Below, piece by piece: positions 46,421 through 59,137 of a stretch of 64,000 nt of DNA. The DNA comes from Hypsibius dujardini. Its lineage: Eukaryota; Tardigrada; Eutardigrada; Parachela; Hypsibiidae. The translations under genes and the position numbers were made by a program. Position 1 is the first letter of the stretch. Every line of letters begins with the position of its first letter. The stretch lies in NCBI GenBank assembly GCA_001579985.1, contig LRSR01000691.1, positions 57,901-121,900 of the forward strand, given 5' to 3'. The notes beneath the pieces are model-generated. The model was given only the letters and a program-made list of their open reading frames with translations. It did no database searches and was not told where the DNA came from.

Positions 46421-48014
46421 CTTTCCATGATCCTTAACAACGTAGTCTACTTATGAGACACTCACAACGCATGTTCTGATACCTAACCGTATGCTCGCAA
46501 TCTTTAGAGACACTTTTATGCCCTACCCGTTAATTTTAACCAACCCGGGCCGTGCCTATTCAGTGCCATTCACCAAATTACCACTGTAGGGACAAATATA
46601 CGGAATAGCAGTACTGTACAATCAAACAATCAACTAGGAAGAAATCTGATACGAATCAATCAATCGAGCACAACGAAAAAGTTGTACGAAATCAGCCAAT
46701 CAGTGAATCAGATTGAACGTTCAATCGAGTGCAGGGCCATACCGAGGGAGGCGGGGATTAGCTGTCCCTTGAGATTGCAAGCATACGGTAAACACTTTGT
46801 TGTTCTCAGAAGGACCAAGAAGATATTCATTCAGAGAGGGGACCGATGTCACTGTAAAGCAGTACACTGCAAAACGAGAGATTTCTCACTTTATATTTTC
46901 CTGCTATATATGGATTCTATATCCTTATCCGGTGCATCACAGAGCCCTAGTAATAGACTTTACGCAGTGGCGAACTGACTGTTGGTCCAATCGGGCCGTT
47001 GCCCCCCCCCCCGTGTCCAAAATAATTTTGCGCCCGCCCCTGAAGCAAGAGGTTGGGGTAGAACATTTTAGACAGATCAGTGTTGTTTTGGGGTGTGGTC
47101 TGGCAAGAATCGTCTCACTTGCCAGAGCAGAAGATCTGATATTTTTTGGTCTAGCATCTGACACGGACCATGAACGTAGCGTAACTCTGAACATTCTATA
47201 ACAGACTATAAAATTAAAACAGAAATTGTGCCATCAAGGCGAAAATCACTTATACAGCTAATTTTTAGGGCCTTGCGTAAACGGTGCGGTCCACCATGCG
47301 GCCCACTCAGCTGAAATTGAGATGTATGAATTTCAAATTTGACTGGAAGTAGAGATAAGGAGTGCAAAAAGCACGTGATCGTCAACTATTTTTGTTTCAG
47401 TTGTACTTTGTGACAAATATTTTGACGTCGGGGGGGGGGGGGGTGACTAGAAACTACACCCATATTCCCGCTAGCTTCCAAAAGGGTCAGAAACGATATC
47501 ATTGATATGCCGAATTCGGAATGGATTTTTGATATAAAAAAAGCTTTTTCCCCTTTTTTCCATCACCGTTCCACCTCTCGGAGTCCTGGTTTTGAACTTT
47601 AAGGACCCACTTTCCAAAATAGATACACGGTCGTGCGGGACAAGCACGGTCTGTCATCCCATCTCCAAGTGGGACTGTGGGACTGTGGGACTGTCAATAT
47701 AGTGTATCTGTCTTGGGACCTCCCAGTCTGCAAGAATGCAGTTAGCGACGCAAGATCGAGCAAGCCATGCCTTACGTAACATATATGTTGTAACCAAACT
47801 AAGCCAAGCAGAACGAGTACATGACTATGTGTAGGAGACTGCGGCGGAGACTGCATGACTAGGTCCTGGCGGAGATTGCATGAAAGTTGGGTTGTTGGGA
47901 CTTTATGCCTTGTCACAAGAACAATTACAATAGATGGTGGCGAGAAAGATAGCATGACCTTTAAAATCCAATCTGATCAAACTTGAGGATCGTGCAGGCC
48001 CGATTGCCATTTAG
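46421..48014. other. Spacer with poly-C and poly-G tracts
   Basis: C9 at about 46997, G15 at about 47431 and (in intron 1 of the next gene) G10 near 48180. 46690-46900 shares short similarity (gcagtacactgcaaaacgag) with the receptor relic at 55690 but no reliable frame. Confidence 0.4.
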
Positions 48015-51000
48015 ATGTTTATGATCATCACACTGATTAATTACCTTCCCCGTGTGCTACCACCAAAGTTCTTCACTATGGCGCTGCAGCCCGTGCAGGT
48101 GGTAATGGACAGCTTCGTAAGTGTGGGACGGATTTTTTATTAAACATAAATACTGGTAAATTTCATACTGTTCTTGGGGAGGGGGGGGGGAGGGGAACAG
48201 TTTTCTGATCGAAATTGAAATGCCTTTGTATGATTACGATGCGGAATATAGCCATCACAGTTGAACAGATCAGAGTGTTACCGCGATGGGTGAAATTTTT
48301 AAAAATAGTCAACTTAATCGCGATCTGAACACTGATTCGTCACTTCTGAAGGCCTCACCAAAATCATTCATTGAACTATTTCAATCGCAGTTTAGGAACA
48401 AGCAAGAAAATGGGCATAAAAAGTGTTAAAACGTAAGAGTTGAAAGATTTTGCCATTCGAGGCTACATCGCGGCCTATTTTATAACATGGCCGCCAATTG
48501 TTTACGCAAAGCAGAGCACCCAATAAATATTCCATTTGATTCTTCTGCCCGACCATGTGATAATTTAAACCTAAAACTATAATCCTAATCGGGAAAAACT
48601 GTTATAACTTTGGTCAAAAAATTTCTCCCTTGACTTCTTAATTCAACTTCACAGTCCTATTTGTCCGTATTCTTAACTTCTACTTGCATTTTACAGATTC
48701 ACAATGTGAGTTCAGCACACAACGTGGTCCGGTTAATTTGCCGACGGTTGCAGTTCGAGTGCGCATTGCTAATCTCTCTCAACGCGTTACACGATCAGAA
48801 AGTGGTTATTATATAACAATTCTCATTTTTCAGGTGCAATTTCGCCGTCGAAGACTTAAAGTGGGGCTTGTCAACCGACGATTTCTACGCCTTCATCCAG
48901 GCGACCTTTGGCGATAACACCAACAACGCTATCGGCATTGCTCGCATTGCAATAACGATGGATCGGATGCGGGAGATTGACTTCATCTACCCTTCCGCGA
49001 GTTACCATTATGTGATTGCCGTGTGTGAGAAAGATCTGCCTTCCGCGGGAGATGGAACGTTTTTTATCGCGCTTTTCGCGGGCGTTCCTGTGATTGCCAC
49101 ATTTGCAGTCATTGCGCTTACTTTCGTCGTACTCGCCGGACTGATCACCTACAGCAAAGTGGTGATAAAGCAATTGTCCACGTCTTCTTCCATGTCCTCG
49201 GGAATTTCAGCCTTGACGCATTCGTTATTCCGCCTTTACACGATCGCATTCGGCCAAGGTATATGCACATAATGTTTATAATCAGACCGAGGAGCGAAGC
49301 GATGAGGTCTTTTAAGTTGCAGTGCTGTGGTTGGAAATTGAGAATGTCTGTCTGTGGGTGTGTCTGTCACAGTCATGGGCTGGGTGATCACATCTAGTGC
49401 TCGCATATGATTGGCCACTGTAGTCTAGGGCGCCCTACCTTTCATACTACAGTGTTATCAAGCTCGAGCGTTGCCAAAGATGAACGTTTGAAAGCTTTAG
49501 GAACTGGCTTTCAATGAACGATGAAATCCGTTTGTTCTCAGTACAGTCCGAAATACATGAACTTAAGGCATCAATTCTGTTTTCGCAAAACAATTGACTG
49601 AGCTCTTCGGTCTTTCTATCGATCGCATCGATTACTAGTTTATTTATATGTATGAGAAAATAAGAGGGTAAACTGTGTTCCTCGAAAATGACATGGGTAA
49701 TTTAGCCGACGGTTCGCTTAGGGGCCATCCAAATATTACGCACTCAAAAAATGGCCTTTTTCGAGCACTCACCTACCCCTGATAATTAAAATTATACTGG
49801 AGGGCGGAGCCTATTTTACTGCTGAATAATTAAGGGTCCAGACCACCCACCTATCCTCCTTTGATTACGTGATATGTGAATGACCCTTCAGGATCTTTTA
49901 CAGGGCGGAACCACAATCCCTCAAGTGCGGTAAAGGTGGTAGGAAAGTGATGACAACGTTAATGTTTCTCAAACATGAATCCGAAATTTGATCACATCTT
50001 TCCTAATCATTTTAGAACTTTTGGGAATTAGGGGAATTAGGGGAATAGGGAATTAGGGGGTCTAATTTCCAGAGCCCCCTCCCGCAAGTTTTTGTAAGAA
50101 TTCCCACACCAAGAATTTAGACTGCCCGTAAACAACAAGTTTTATAATGACGAAGACCGAACCGCCGACTTTGGAATTTAGTCTCTAAAAAATTCTCCCT
50201 CGTTTCTATACCCCCCCCCCTGGCTTGGGCTTCAGGGCAAGTTGCGGAGATCGGCCCGAAGGGGATAGGACAATTAGAACTTGTGGGGGCTAGGGAGGGG
50301 TATGATTTCTAGGCCCCCCCCCCGCGAGTTAAAAAAAAAACTGGCGCAACCGAAAAGCTTGGTGGAGGGGATAGCCAATTTTTGCCATTCCCTTTGTCCA
50401 ACGAGGGCAAAGTTGTTACATGTATAAACGTAAAATCCCCCCCCCCGTCACTGCAAGTTCAGGGTTCTGATTCCGAAACAAATAAGACTGGCTATCAGCT
50501 GACTTCAGGTTAAGGGACTCTCCATGCTAGCTAGAGAGCCTTAGTCACAACTGTCCGATCTATTGCTGCTTCTTCTTAATTAATCTGTTATGACAGATGC
50601 GTAACGGGACACTGGGGCATCTACCCCTAGGGCCCTACGCCCAATTAATTTGCGGGTTGCAAGGGTGAGTTATAATTTTTAATAAATTTGTAGCTGGAGG
50701 GCAGGGGGCAGTTGTCTTTCTCTTTTTTTTAAACCAATAAAGAGGACCAAGAGCATTTTTATTAAAAAGAAATACTCGGACGTCACAGTGTTTGGCTTGT
50801 CATTCTAATTGAATGTTCGGCCACAACCCACATACGTGTGTTTTCAGACGGTGTGGCATTCAGCAGATCCACTCCTCGATCTCTGTACGGCCTCTACATC
50901 GTGTGGTTCTTCATGGTGACAGTTGTCGGGGCGGTGATCTATTCTCTTCTCCCATCTTACCTCACGGTATCCACGGCGCAGCTTCCCTTTGCCGATCTCC

Positions 51001-53734
51001 AGTCGTTCCAACGGTCCGGTTACAATCTCGTGGGACCGCCGTTGGCGTTTAAAATACTGAATGTGCGTCTCTACAAACACTTAGCTTAATAAGTGTTGCT
51101 TGAAACTGTGGGCACACGTGAATCCATGACTTCCATAAATAAGGTTCACAAAGGCTCGTTTAGGGTTCTCATAAATCGGAACCAGAGCCCCTTATGGGTA
51201 GAACCTGGGAGTGGGCAAACGGCAAAATGCGGTTTCAGAAAAAAATTATGAAGAAAAAAACTCCCGTACCACTTATGTGCCATCGCCCGGGGCTTGATTG
51301 ATGGATTCATCAGTCATGTTTCCGAAGTTTCAATTTATTGATCCCAAAAACTCTAAAAATATCGTTTTTTGGAAAACGTTTGATTCCACAATTTTTGACA
51401 CCGTCCACTTCAAATAATTTTTGAAATCAATTGGCATCAGCAGAATATTTTTTTGATGCCAGGGGACAGATATGTGCTTGTTTCAATCTAGGCTTCCGAG
51501 TGACTTTGCAGAAATTACCCGTAGTTCCGCCCCCTGGCATCCAAAAAATACTTTGTTGATGCCAGTCGATTTAAAATCGAATTTGGAGTGGACAGGTGTC
51601 AAAAATTGTGGAATCCAAAGTTTTCCAAAAAAACGATATTTTTACAGTGGTTGGGATCAATAAATTGAAACTTCGGAAACATGGCTGATGAATCCATCAA
51701 TCAAGCCCCGGGCGATGGCACATAAGTGGTACGGGAGTTATTTCTTCATAATTTTTTTCCGAAACTGCGGATGTGATTGCAGCCCTGAGACCCCAATGTT
51801 AAATCATAATATATGGACAGGTATTTGTGGAAAAAAAACCATATCGATCTGGAGGTCAAATCCCGTAACCTTCCCGAGTTAGCCCTAGTGAATAAGAGAT
51901 TTTGAATATCAAGAAAAATATATAACCCAACATAATACCTTATATTTTTCTGCTGTAGGCCATATAAAATTTTATAGATCCTTAGAAATGTGAATGTACA
52001 TATAAAGATACTGATAAAATTTGTACTGTACGCTCCCGATCTCAAGGGTCGATTATGCTCCACCTCCGCTCATTCACATCAAGCTTGAGCGGATCGTTCA
52101 GCTCCGTTCACTGGTTCGTGATTGGTCCGTTGGTTTCTACCTGACAGGCTATGCTACCTTGCTTGATTGAAATCTGAATGAACAACTAAGTGAGCGACGG
52201 ATCGTGTTTAAGTTTAAGTGAATCTGAATGAACAACCAAGCGAGCGACGGATCGTGTTTTCGGGCCGGACCTAAAATCGACCCTTGAGATCGGGAGCGTA
52301 CAGTAAGTTTCTTTGTAAGGTCTTATAAATGCTTTTAAGTTGTAAGACCGGGCTCTGAAAATTATCGTAAGTTTTCAGCAGGTTAAAATGACCAATGGTC
52401 AAATGGCACGGGAACATATGTACAACAAAAACGAAATCATCAAATTGCTGCTACTGAATGTTGGTTTTAGGTTTAACCAATAGTAGAAATGCTAAGGTAC
52501 TGACCTACGAGTATTATTACGTTTTCACGGCAAACGATAAAGCATTATTTAGTGATTTCACGTCAAAAAACACGTTTTTCGGCAACTTTTTTGTGGTTAT
52601 CACACGGCAGGCAAACAATTTCTAATGTATAGTTAATGTGCGTGTTGGTGCTGTGGTTAGTGCGTGCTCTTCAGAGTTCTTTAAGTTCAGTTCCTGCTAA
52701 AATTCTTCGATTTCAAATCCTGGCGAGGAAATATTTCTTTTCCAGCAGCTTTCGTCCCAAAAACGGTGGGACGTTTTTGAAACGCAAACCAAACGTAAAC
52801 GGCGCTAAACCGAGTCTCAGAAAATTTTATAAGTCATCACTAAGATAGGACTTAAAAATAGAACTTCGCCGTTTCATTATTGTTTCCAGTGTGTTAATAA
52901 AAAAATTTGAGGGACATATTAACTGTGGCAAAATTATTCGTTTGAATGTTTCGATATGATTAAATTAAATTAAATCAAATTAAATTAAGTAAATATACAC
53001 CAATAATACTATAGATAGGCTACATAGGCATTAATCTTTGGACTAGAGGTCCTTCTTCTAGGTTTATTATGAATGAGGAAAGAAGTGGAATTTCACTTCC
53101 ATTTAGGAAAGCTCCGACCCGGTTAAGCAAACATTGGCAAACGAGATTCAAGTGATTCCGCTGAGTGAGGAAAAATTCTACGACTGCGCGGAACGAAATG
53201 AGCCCCTCCATGGTAAGTATTTGCAGAAGACAGCGTTCGTAAACGTCGCTGGCTTTTCGCACTTCAGCCCACGTTGCCAGACCTCGGTTATCGCGGTGTC
53301 CCATTTGGCCCATATCTTCATCGCGACATTCTTCACGACAAAACGATCGCATCTGCGTGATAATTTCACGAGAGAGTAAGGCAGCCTTAGCAGAATGTAT
53401 TTGGAAAAGAAAAGAACAATGGAAAAGTTGGGCAGGTTTTTAACATCCTCATTTTATTTCCAACCTCTCCAGGTATCTCGTCCTTCAGGAGCACGGTTTG
53501 GTCCAGCACCTAGACACCTTGCAGTACTTCAATAATATCCGAAAGGCCGGCTTCACCTTTCAGCAGGCTCAACGCTGCCAGACAAACGCCTTTGTTTCCA
53601 CCAGTACCGTCTCACGTAAATCAATCGGCTGGCGTACCCTCGCGTTTGGGTTTTGGTTTTGCGCAGCTTCCGCGGGAGTTTCGGTTTATGTTTTGGTGAT
53701 TGAACGAATGGTATATAGCCTACGAAACTCGTGA
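48015..53734 (+). CDS. Ionotropic receptor (iGluR-like), six exons, 444 aa, intact
   Basis: Exons: 48015-48116, 48697-48758, 48834-49258, 50848-51062, 53107-53375, 53473-53734; phases close without stops. There is no amino-terminal domain. S1 covers about residues 30-130 and contains TMDRMREIDFIYP, the usual 'T..R...vdF..P' segment. M1 is at 131-161, a short pore-like segment (LTHSLFRLYTIAFGQ) at 180-196, and M3 (SLYGLYIVWFFMVTVVGAVI) at 208-236. S2 follows across exons 4-6 with Cys in DCAERN, RCQTS and QRCQTN, and M4 lies at 409-436. The lack of a canonical SYTANLAAF motif argues for the divergent IR branch used in chemosensation rather than a synaptic glutamate receptor. The start codon is preceded by TTAG, so exon 1 could be internal. 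Exon-2 and exon-4 donors (GTGCGC, GTGCGT) are weak but conserved among copies. Introns hold a dispersed repeat, a foldback and a MITE. Confidence 0.8.
49342..49622. repeat. Dispersed repeat in intron 3 (copy of 43207-43470)
   Basis: Shares catatgattggccactgtag, gctcgagcgttgccaaagat and ttctgttttcgcaaaacaat with the copy at 43207. Confidence 0.7.
50023..50060 (+). repeat. G-quadruplex-type tract in intron 3
   Basis: Five G-runs (3, 4, 4, 3, 5) separated by aatta or aata loops. The homologous site in the copy at 63200 has only one run. Confidence 0.8.
51229..51770. mobile_element. 542-bp foldback element in intron 4
   Basis: Near-perfect palindrome: left arm contains gccatcgcccggggcttgat and ttattgatcccaaaaactct, the right arm their inverse, around the core gcttgtttcaatctaggctt. 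It is the most complete member of the family also seen at 29600 and 41903. Confidence 0.85.
52026..52303. mobile_element. 278-bp TA-flanked MITE in intron 4
   Basis: Perfect 29-bp inverted ends beginning CTGTACGCTCCCGATCTCAA, with TA at 52024-52025 and 52304-52305, as for Tc1/mariner derivatives. Inside, a ~40-bp segment (aatctgaatgaacaac-aag, then cgagcgacggatcgtgttt) is tandemly duplicated. Confidence 0.9.
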
Positions 53735-54070
53735 AGAATTTGTGAGCCTATTTGTACTTAAAAGCGTTTGTGTAAAATAATCACTTCCGGTACGGTACGA
53801 ATGAAGCCAAATAGGGCTTCTACAGTCCGGAGCATTGATGTCAGACCGTGTAGCCCAAAATAATGGGCCTAAGGGCTTACGGCCAAAGGGATCAAAATAC
53901 TTTACAACGCAGTGTAGAATGCCTCAAGGCGGCGTACAAGACTCTCTAGATCCGATCGAACCTTGAGATGAAATTTGTGATTCAACCAATTTGAGGTTCT
54001 ATTAGGCCTTTATACAAGAGCCATTATGTTAGAGCCGTTATATTAGACCTTTGTACAAGAGGTTTTCAAA
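53735..54070. repeat. 3' flank duplicated at 42847-43190
   Basis: Contains tcacttccggtacg, cctcaaggcggcgtacaaga and gaggttttcaaa, matching the flank of the orphan exon pair with about 88% identity. Confidence 0.75.
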
Positions 54071-54360
54071 TATTTTCATGAGTTTCATGACTTTTTCCAA
54101 GCCATGTTCAGCGTGGATAACCCTTTTGACATTGCGGTGTCCTCTTTAACGATGCTTCCGGAACGCTTGCAGACGGTCGGCTTGTTGTTCCCCCTGAACA
54201 CAGCAAGTACGGCATTGCAATCTATGACAATGCGCTGGTCCCCATCGATCAAGCGGTCTTTTTTAACGCCTTATTCCATCGGGATTCCGTCACCGGGACC
54301 CTCGCTGTCATCGCGCTCATTTTCGTGGTCGTCGGCGTGTTGAACTGTAGAAAACTATAG
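54071..54360 (+). pseudogene. Ionotropic receptor exon-3 copy, frameshifted
   Basis: The sequence aligns with exon 3 of the other copies: SFHDFFQAMFSVDNPFDIAV, MLPERLQTVGLLFP, then after a 1-nt loss in a C-run at about 54190 the frame shifts to HSKYGIAIYDNALVPIDQAV and the start of M1. It ends at an early TAG (54358) where a short insertion disrupts the end of M1. No other exons flank it. Confidence 0.7.
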
Positions 54361-55680
54361 CGGTGTACAGCAAACTACTTTTGACACCAACGATTCTAAA
54401 TCAAAATATTTCAAATTCATGCATAGAATCACATTTACATGTTCTAAATTCTTAGATTAATCGTGCATTTAAGTATAGTTCTTTACTTTTAAGTTTCAAT
54501 TTTAAGGCCAAGCTTTGTTAAATAACACAAGATTTTCATATAGCTAAACTTTATGTAGTGATATAGATTTATATTTTTATTTCAAGTAAACTGAAGCTCA
54601 CGCTTTCTGTGAGACTAATACCAGGTCACTCATTGCATGGCCTTTATGACACCCGGATGTGGGCGGAGACAATACCGGGTGCGGGAAAGCTTTTGGCACT
54701 GGCCTTCGCAAGCCCTAACCGGAACTGTGTGTGTGCTATTGATAAAATATTATTTGCACTAGAAAGCCCACTTTATTGGCTATCCGAATCACTTTTAAAA
54801 TTAAGATTCAGATTGTTGGATCAGAAGTTGTTTCAGAAATCCCAAGGACTAACATTTTTATAATTTGTCCCATGGACCGTATTTCAGATCTCCCTCAACT
54901 TTAAAGCGAATCTGAAAAACCAACACGGAAAACTATAGATCTATGTCAATGTACTGTACAAAAACAAAATCAGAAATATTCAATCAATCGTGCACCATTA
55001 AACTGAGGGAGACCTTTTTAAAAAAAAAAACATGAACATTTTCAGACAAGTGGTCTGAGTGGTGTACGGGTCCAGGTCCACGCTAATAACTTTTTCAGTT
55101 GATATGCGATTGGGATAATTTCAATTACATTAAAGAGCCCAATTATTGCACCCCCTTTTTCACTAAAAACAGTGTTTTTCGTTGCATTTTAGGTCTCAAA
55201 TTTTGATCTAAAGTTAAAGATGCAAGATTTAAAAAATTGGCTGAACTTGACCCTGCGACGTTTTCTTTTTCTTTTCAAAACCAAAGTTGCCGCAAATTAA
55301 TTTTTTTCTTTTGCATGGGATAGCCCCATTAAAATACTACAACATACGTGTTGTAACTTTTTGTTTCTCACGCTCTGCTTTGAGAAATGCGAACCAGTTT
55401 TGATCTGGGTCAGCGAACTTGGCAAAATCTGCCATTAACCAGGCCACGCCTAATTTCTAAGTGCTGCCACAAACCAATGCATAACACCTGTCCTGCTCCT
55501 GCCCCAACGTCGAACCAAGCAAATTTTTCACAGACCTATAGGTCTTCTTTCGAAATAAAACATAAACATTTTTTATCAGTTCATATAGGGTTACATTCAG
55601 CAATTTTAGTGTAGTGCCAAAAGTTCTCCCGCACCCGGTAAGCTTTGGAAGGTGTGTCTAATATAACTAAGTTTTAGGTA
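54361..55680. other. Spacer, nothing recognised
   Basis: AT-rich; no supported exon or repeat. Confidence 0.4.
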
Positions 55681-55689
55681 TCTGCTAGT

Positions 55690-56030
55690 CCAAAACATGG
55701 TCCGAGTTAGAGTAGCAAATTACCTTGCCACTCTACGATTCATCCAGAAGAACGGACGTCGCTGTAAAACAGTTTCTCCATTACAGAACGAGGGACTTTG
55801 TTCCTATTATTTATTCAAGCAGGAACGTCCTTAAGTTCGGTTGGGTTGGCTCAGGGCTAATGGCGATTCTGGTTGGCTGTAAGAAGAGGGTTGAAACTGT
55901 GCAGTGGACAACTGCAGGCAGGGCAGACACCCAATACGCTTAACGGAAAATGAGCGTGGATAAACACAGCTGCCGAAGATATTCCACAACGATGGACGGT
56001 AAATCGAATTACTGGGGCTTCAGGATACTA
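55690..56030 (+). pseudogene. Probable receptor last-exon relic and duplicated flank
   Basis: One frame gives RFIQKNGRRCKT, another SSRNVLKFGWVGSGLMAILV with a hydrophobic run in the place of M4; the two are out of frame. 55945-56030 (aaaatgagcgtggataaaca, gatattccacaac) is repeated at 57713-57800. Confidence 0.35.
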
Positions 56031-56764
56031 TCTTAACCCTCTGAGTGCCGGTCAGCTTACGCTGGCTTAATTCTTCCTTCAAACTCCATTTGCTCATCGA
56101 GCATTTGCACTTTTTTGATACGGTTTTTTGTTTTGATCCTCTAACAGAACCATAAAATATAAAGTAAAAACATCTTTTGAAAAACCCTTTCGGAAGTGGT
56201 GAGAACTGATTAAGCCAAACCTGGCTTAAACTTAAATGGCATGTATACTAACTTGCGGTGCGTGCTGAAAAAAAAATTCCGGGCTTCGAAATTAAAAATG
56301 GCCCTAGCCAACGACCATACCGATGAAATCCAGTTGAGAATGAAATAAACAAGCAATCGAGAGCGGAATGAAAAAATTGAACTCACTAGGAAGATGTTTT
56401 GATTCCCTATTGGCAAAATGTCAGCTGTTGGCAGGTTGTTGTGTGGAGGCGCAACAGCGCCGTCTGGCGGTACGGCACTAATGGAGCAGGGAAAGTGCCA
56501 AATGAACCCTGCTCATGTAAACCATACAAGTTAGGTACTTTCCCTATTTAAGCCAACTTTGGCTGACCCAGCACTACCCGTATTCCTAAAACACCCGGCA
56601 ACCAGAGGGTTAAAATAATTTTCAGAGGTTGGACGCTGAATAGATCCCCTCAATTTTTTTAAATTAGTCCCAATTTAAGGATGATTTAAAAAATCCGCTC
56701 TTTTTTTGCGGAATTTGAAAGTCGGGAATATACTGGAACATTCCATTTTCCCTCACTGTAAAAA
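56031..56764. other. Spacer, nothing recognised
   Basis: No supported feature. Confidence 0.4.
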
Positions 56765-57325
56765 CTATGATTGAAAACGACTACAAAAACAACTACAAAA
56801 ACGACTACAAAAACAACTACAAAAACAACTACAAAAACGACTACAAAAACAACTACAAAAACAATTGCAAAAACAACTACAAACACAATTGCAAAAACAA
56901 CTACAAAAACAACTACAAAAACAACTACAAAACCGATTGCAAAAACAACTACAAACACAATTGCAAAAACAACTACAAAAACAACTACAAAAACGATTGC
57001 AAAAACAACTACAAACACAATTGCAAAAACAACTACAAAAACAACTACAAAAACGACTACAAAAACGACTACAAAAACGACTACAAAAACAACTACAAAC
57101 ACGATTGCAAAAACAACTACAAAAACAACTACAAAAACGACTACAAAAACGACTACAAAAACAACTACAAAAACGACTACAAAAACGACTACAAAAACAA
57201 CTACAAAAACGATTGCAAAAACAACTACAAACACGATTGCAAAAACGACTACAAAAACAACTACAAAAACGACTACAAAAACGACTACAAAAACAACTAC
57301 AAAAACAACTACAAAAACGATTGAC
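56765..57325. repeat. 12-bp minisatellite, ~47 units (acaaaaacaact family)
   Basis: Units are variants of aaaaacaactac: aaaaacgactac, aaaaacaattgc, aaacacaattgc and aaaaacgattgc. Because 12 is a multiple of 3, several frames on both strands stay open for 170-230 codons (Lys-Thr-Thr-Thr, Asn-Tyr-Lys-Asn, Lys-Gln-Leu-Gln; Val-Val-Phe-Val on the minus strand). No start, splice or promoter context supports coding. Confidence 0.95.
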
Positions 57326-58086
57326 CAGTGGTAAATTGGCTCTCTACTGTAGTCGTTTTTTATCAACACTATAAGTATTTTTTAACTCAGCTTAATAAAG
57401 CTATTGAAATCAACATTTTTTTCCTTTCCAACCTTTCCAAACTAACTCTGGAAATACTTTTAAGTCCCAATAAAATTGATTTCATAAATGGTACTTCGTT
57501 TGGTCCCCTCTTTAATTCAGGAACTGAAAAGGATGTCAAGCTGCTTTTTTGCGGGCGACGTGCAGACAAGGCCGATACACATCGGGCCACAGTCTTGTCA
57601 AGTCCGATTTTATTCGTAGCCCCAACAACATGCGTAGGCGCTCATCCTACCAGGCATTAATGAATCGGTTTGGGTTTTGAAGGACCGGACAAAATTGTAT
57701 AGCATACGCTAAAAGGAAAATGAGCGTGGTTAAATACAGCTGCAAAAGACATTCCACAAACATATAAAGGGGATCGACTTACCTTAGCCTCAGGATTCTA
57801 AGCGTGAATTGTTTTTACCGGTTCGTGTGACGAAGGCTGGGCTAAATATGGTACATAATGCAAGGAGGATGAAAGAGTCTGAGAGGAAGAACAGCGCGAG
57901 AAATTATACAGTCCTTTTGCAGGTGTTGCAAACTCGTAAGATCAGGGCAGGTGAATTGAGAATAGTAGTCGCAAAGTTTGCCTGAGAAATGTCTTCTGAA
58001 GGAAGATCAGGCATCTCCGCAGCTGCAGTATAATTAATCCCTGAACGTCACGATAGTGACGTCACGATACAGTGACGGTTTTAAAG
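57326..58086. other. Spacer with one duplicated segment and a CRE-like palindrome
   Basis: 57713-57800 copies 55945-56030. At about 58058 the palindrome GTGACGTCAC sits among further cgtcac/gtgacg words, about 25-45 bp before the first receptor exon; it could be a CREB/ATF-type site, or chance. Confidence 0.4.
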
Positions 58087-59137
58087 ATGCTGCCGGCCAA
58101 CCGGGAAACTTTGCAAATTTCCTTCGACGCTGAGGTACGCCCCCTTCCACTCCAGTCTCGAAACATCTCTGTCAATAATTGTGTTTTCTTGACGTTCCCA
58201 GATTATGGCCGGCAATAAGGCCACCGAAACGTTTCACACGACAGTTGTGAACTTGATTTGCCGTCGGCTTCGCTGCGAGTGTGTTCATTGCTTATTCTTT
58301 GCGTCATGTAAATTGTTTTAATATTTTGCTACATATTTCTCCTTTCGTATATATTATATATTGTAACTATTGAATTATTCAAACTTGTACAATTTATTAT
58401 TATCACTATTATACCAATTAAACTGTCTATTATTATTACTATTTTACTATTTATTATTTGTATATTTTATATAATTTTTATTTCTTGTTATCAGTGTTTA
58501 TTATTGTAAATATTTTTTTTTATCATTATCAACTCTATTAAACTTTTATTTCAGGTGTAATATTACATTCACGATCTACAGCTGGAACGCCTCTTCGAGC
58601 AACGGGTTTCATGACTATTTCCAGGATCTATTCGGTGGAGATAACCCCGTTGACATTGGAGTGTCCGCTTTGTTGATGACGCCGGAGCGCATACGGACGG
58701 TGGACTTTATTTTCCCTCCTGAAAGCAAAAAATTCGGCATTGCACTGTATGATAATGCTCTCGTCCCTATCGACCAAGGGGCATTTTTTACGCTTTATTC
58801 GCACGAGTGTCCGCTGCCCAGACCTTCGCTGTCATTGCATTCATCTTTCTCCTCATCGTCGTGTTAATTATGTGCAGCAAACTGCTCTTGACATCAAATT
58901 CTGCCTCGTCACATTCAAGCAGACTTTTCTCGGTCGCGAACGGAATGTTTGAACTTTATGCCGTTGCTTTCAGTCAAGGTACAGTAAAGATCCTTATTTT
59001 GCGTCCCTAGTACACATTTGATAAACGAAAAGTTTTTTCCCGTACGCATAAAGATAGATCCCTAAATAAAACATCAATATTTTATGATAAATATACACGT
59101 CTGTATAAGAAAATAAACAGCCATGTCAAATAAATAA

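Noticed and set aside
56686-57374. Long open frames (hydrophobic Val/Phe on the minus strand, Lys/Thr on the plus strand)
   Set aside because: They are produced by a 12-bp minisatellite whose period is a multiple of three; all frames lacking a stop in the unit are open. No start, splice or promoter context.
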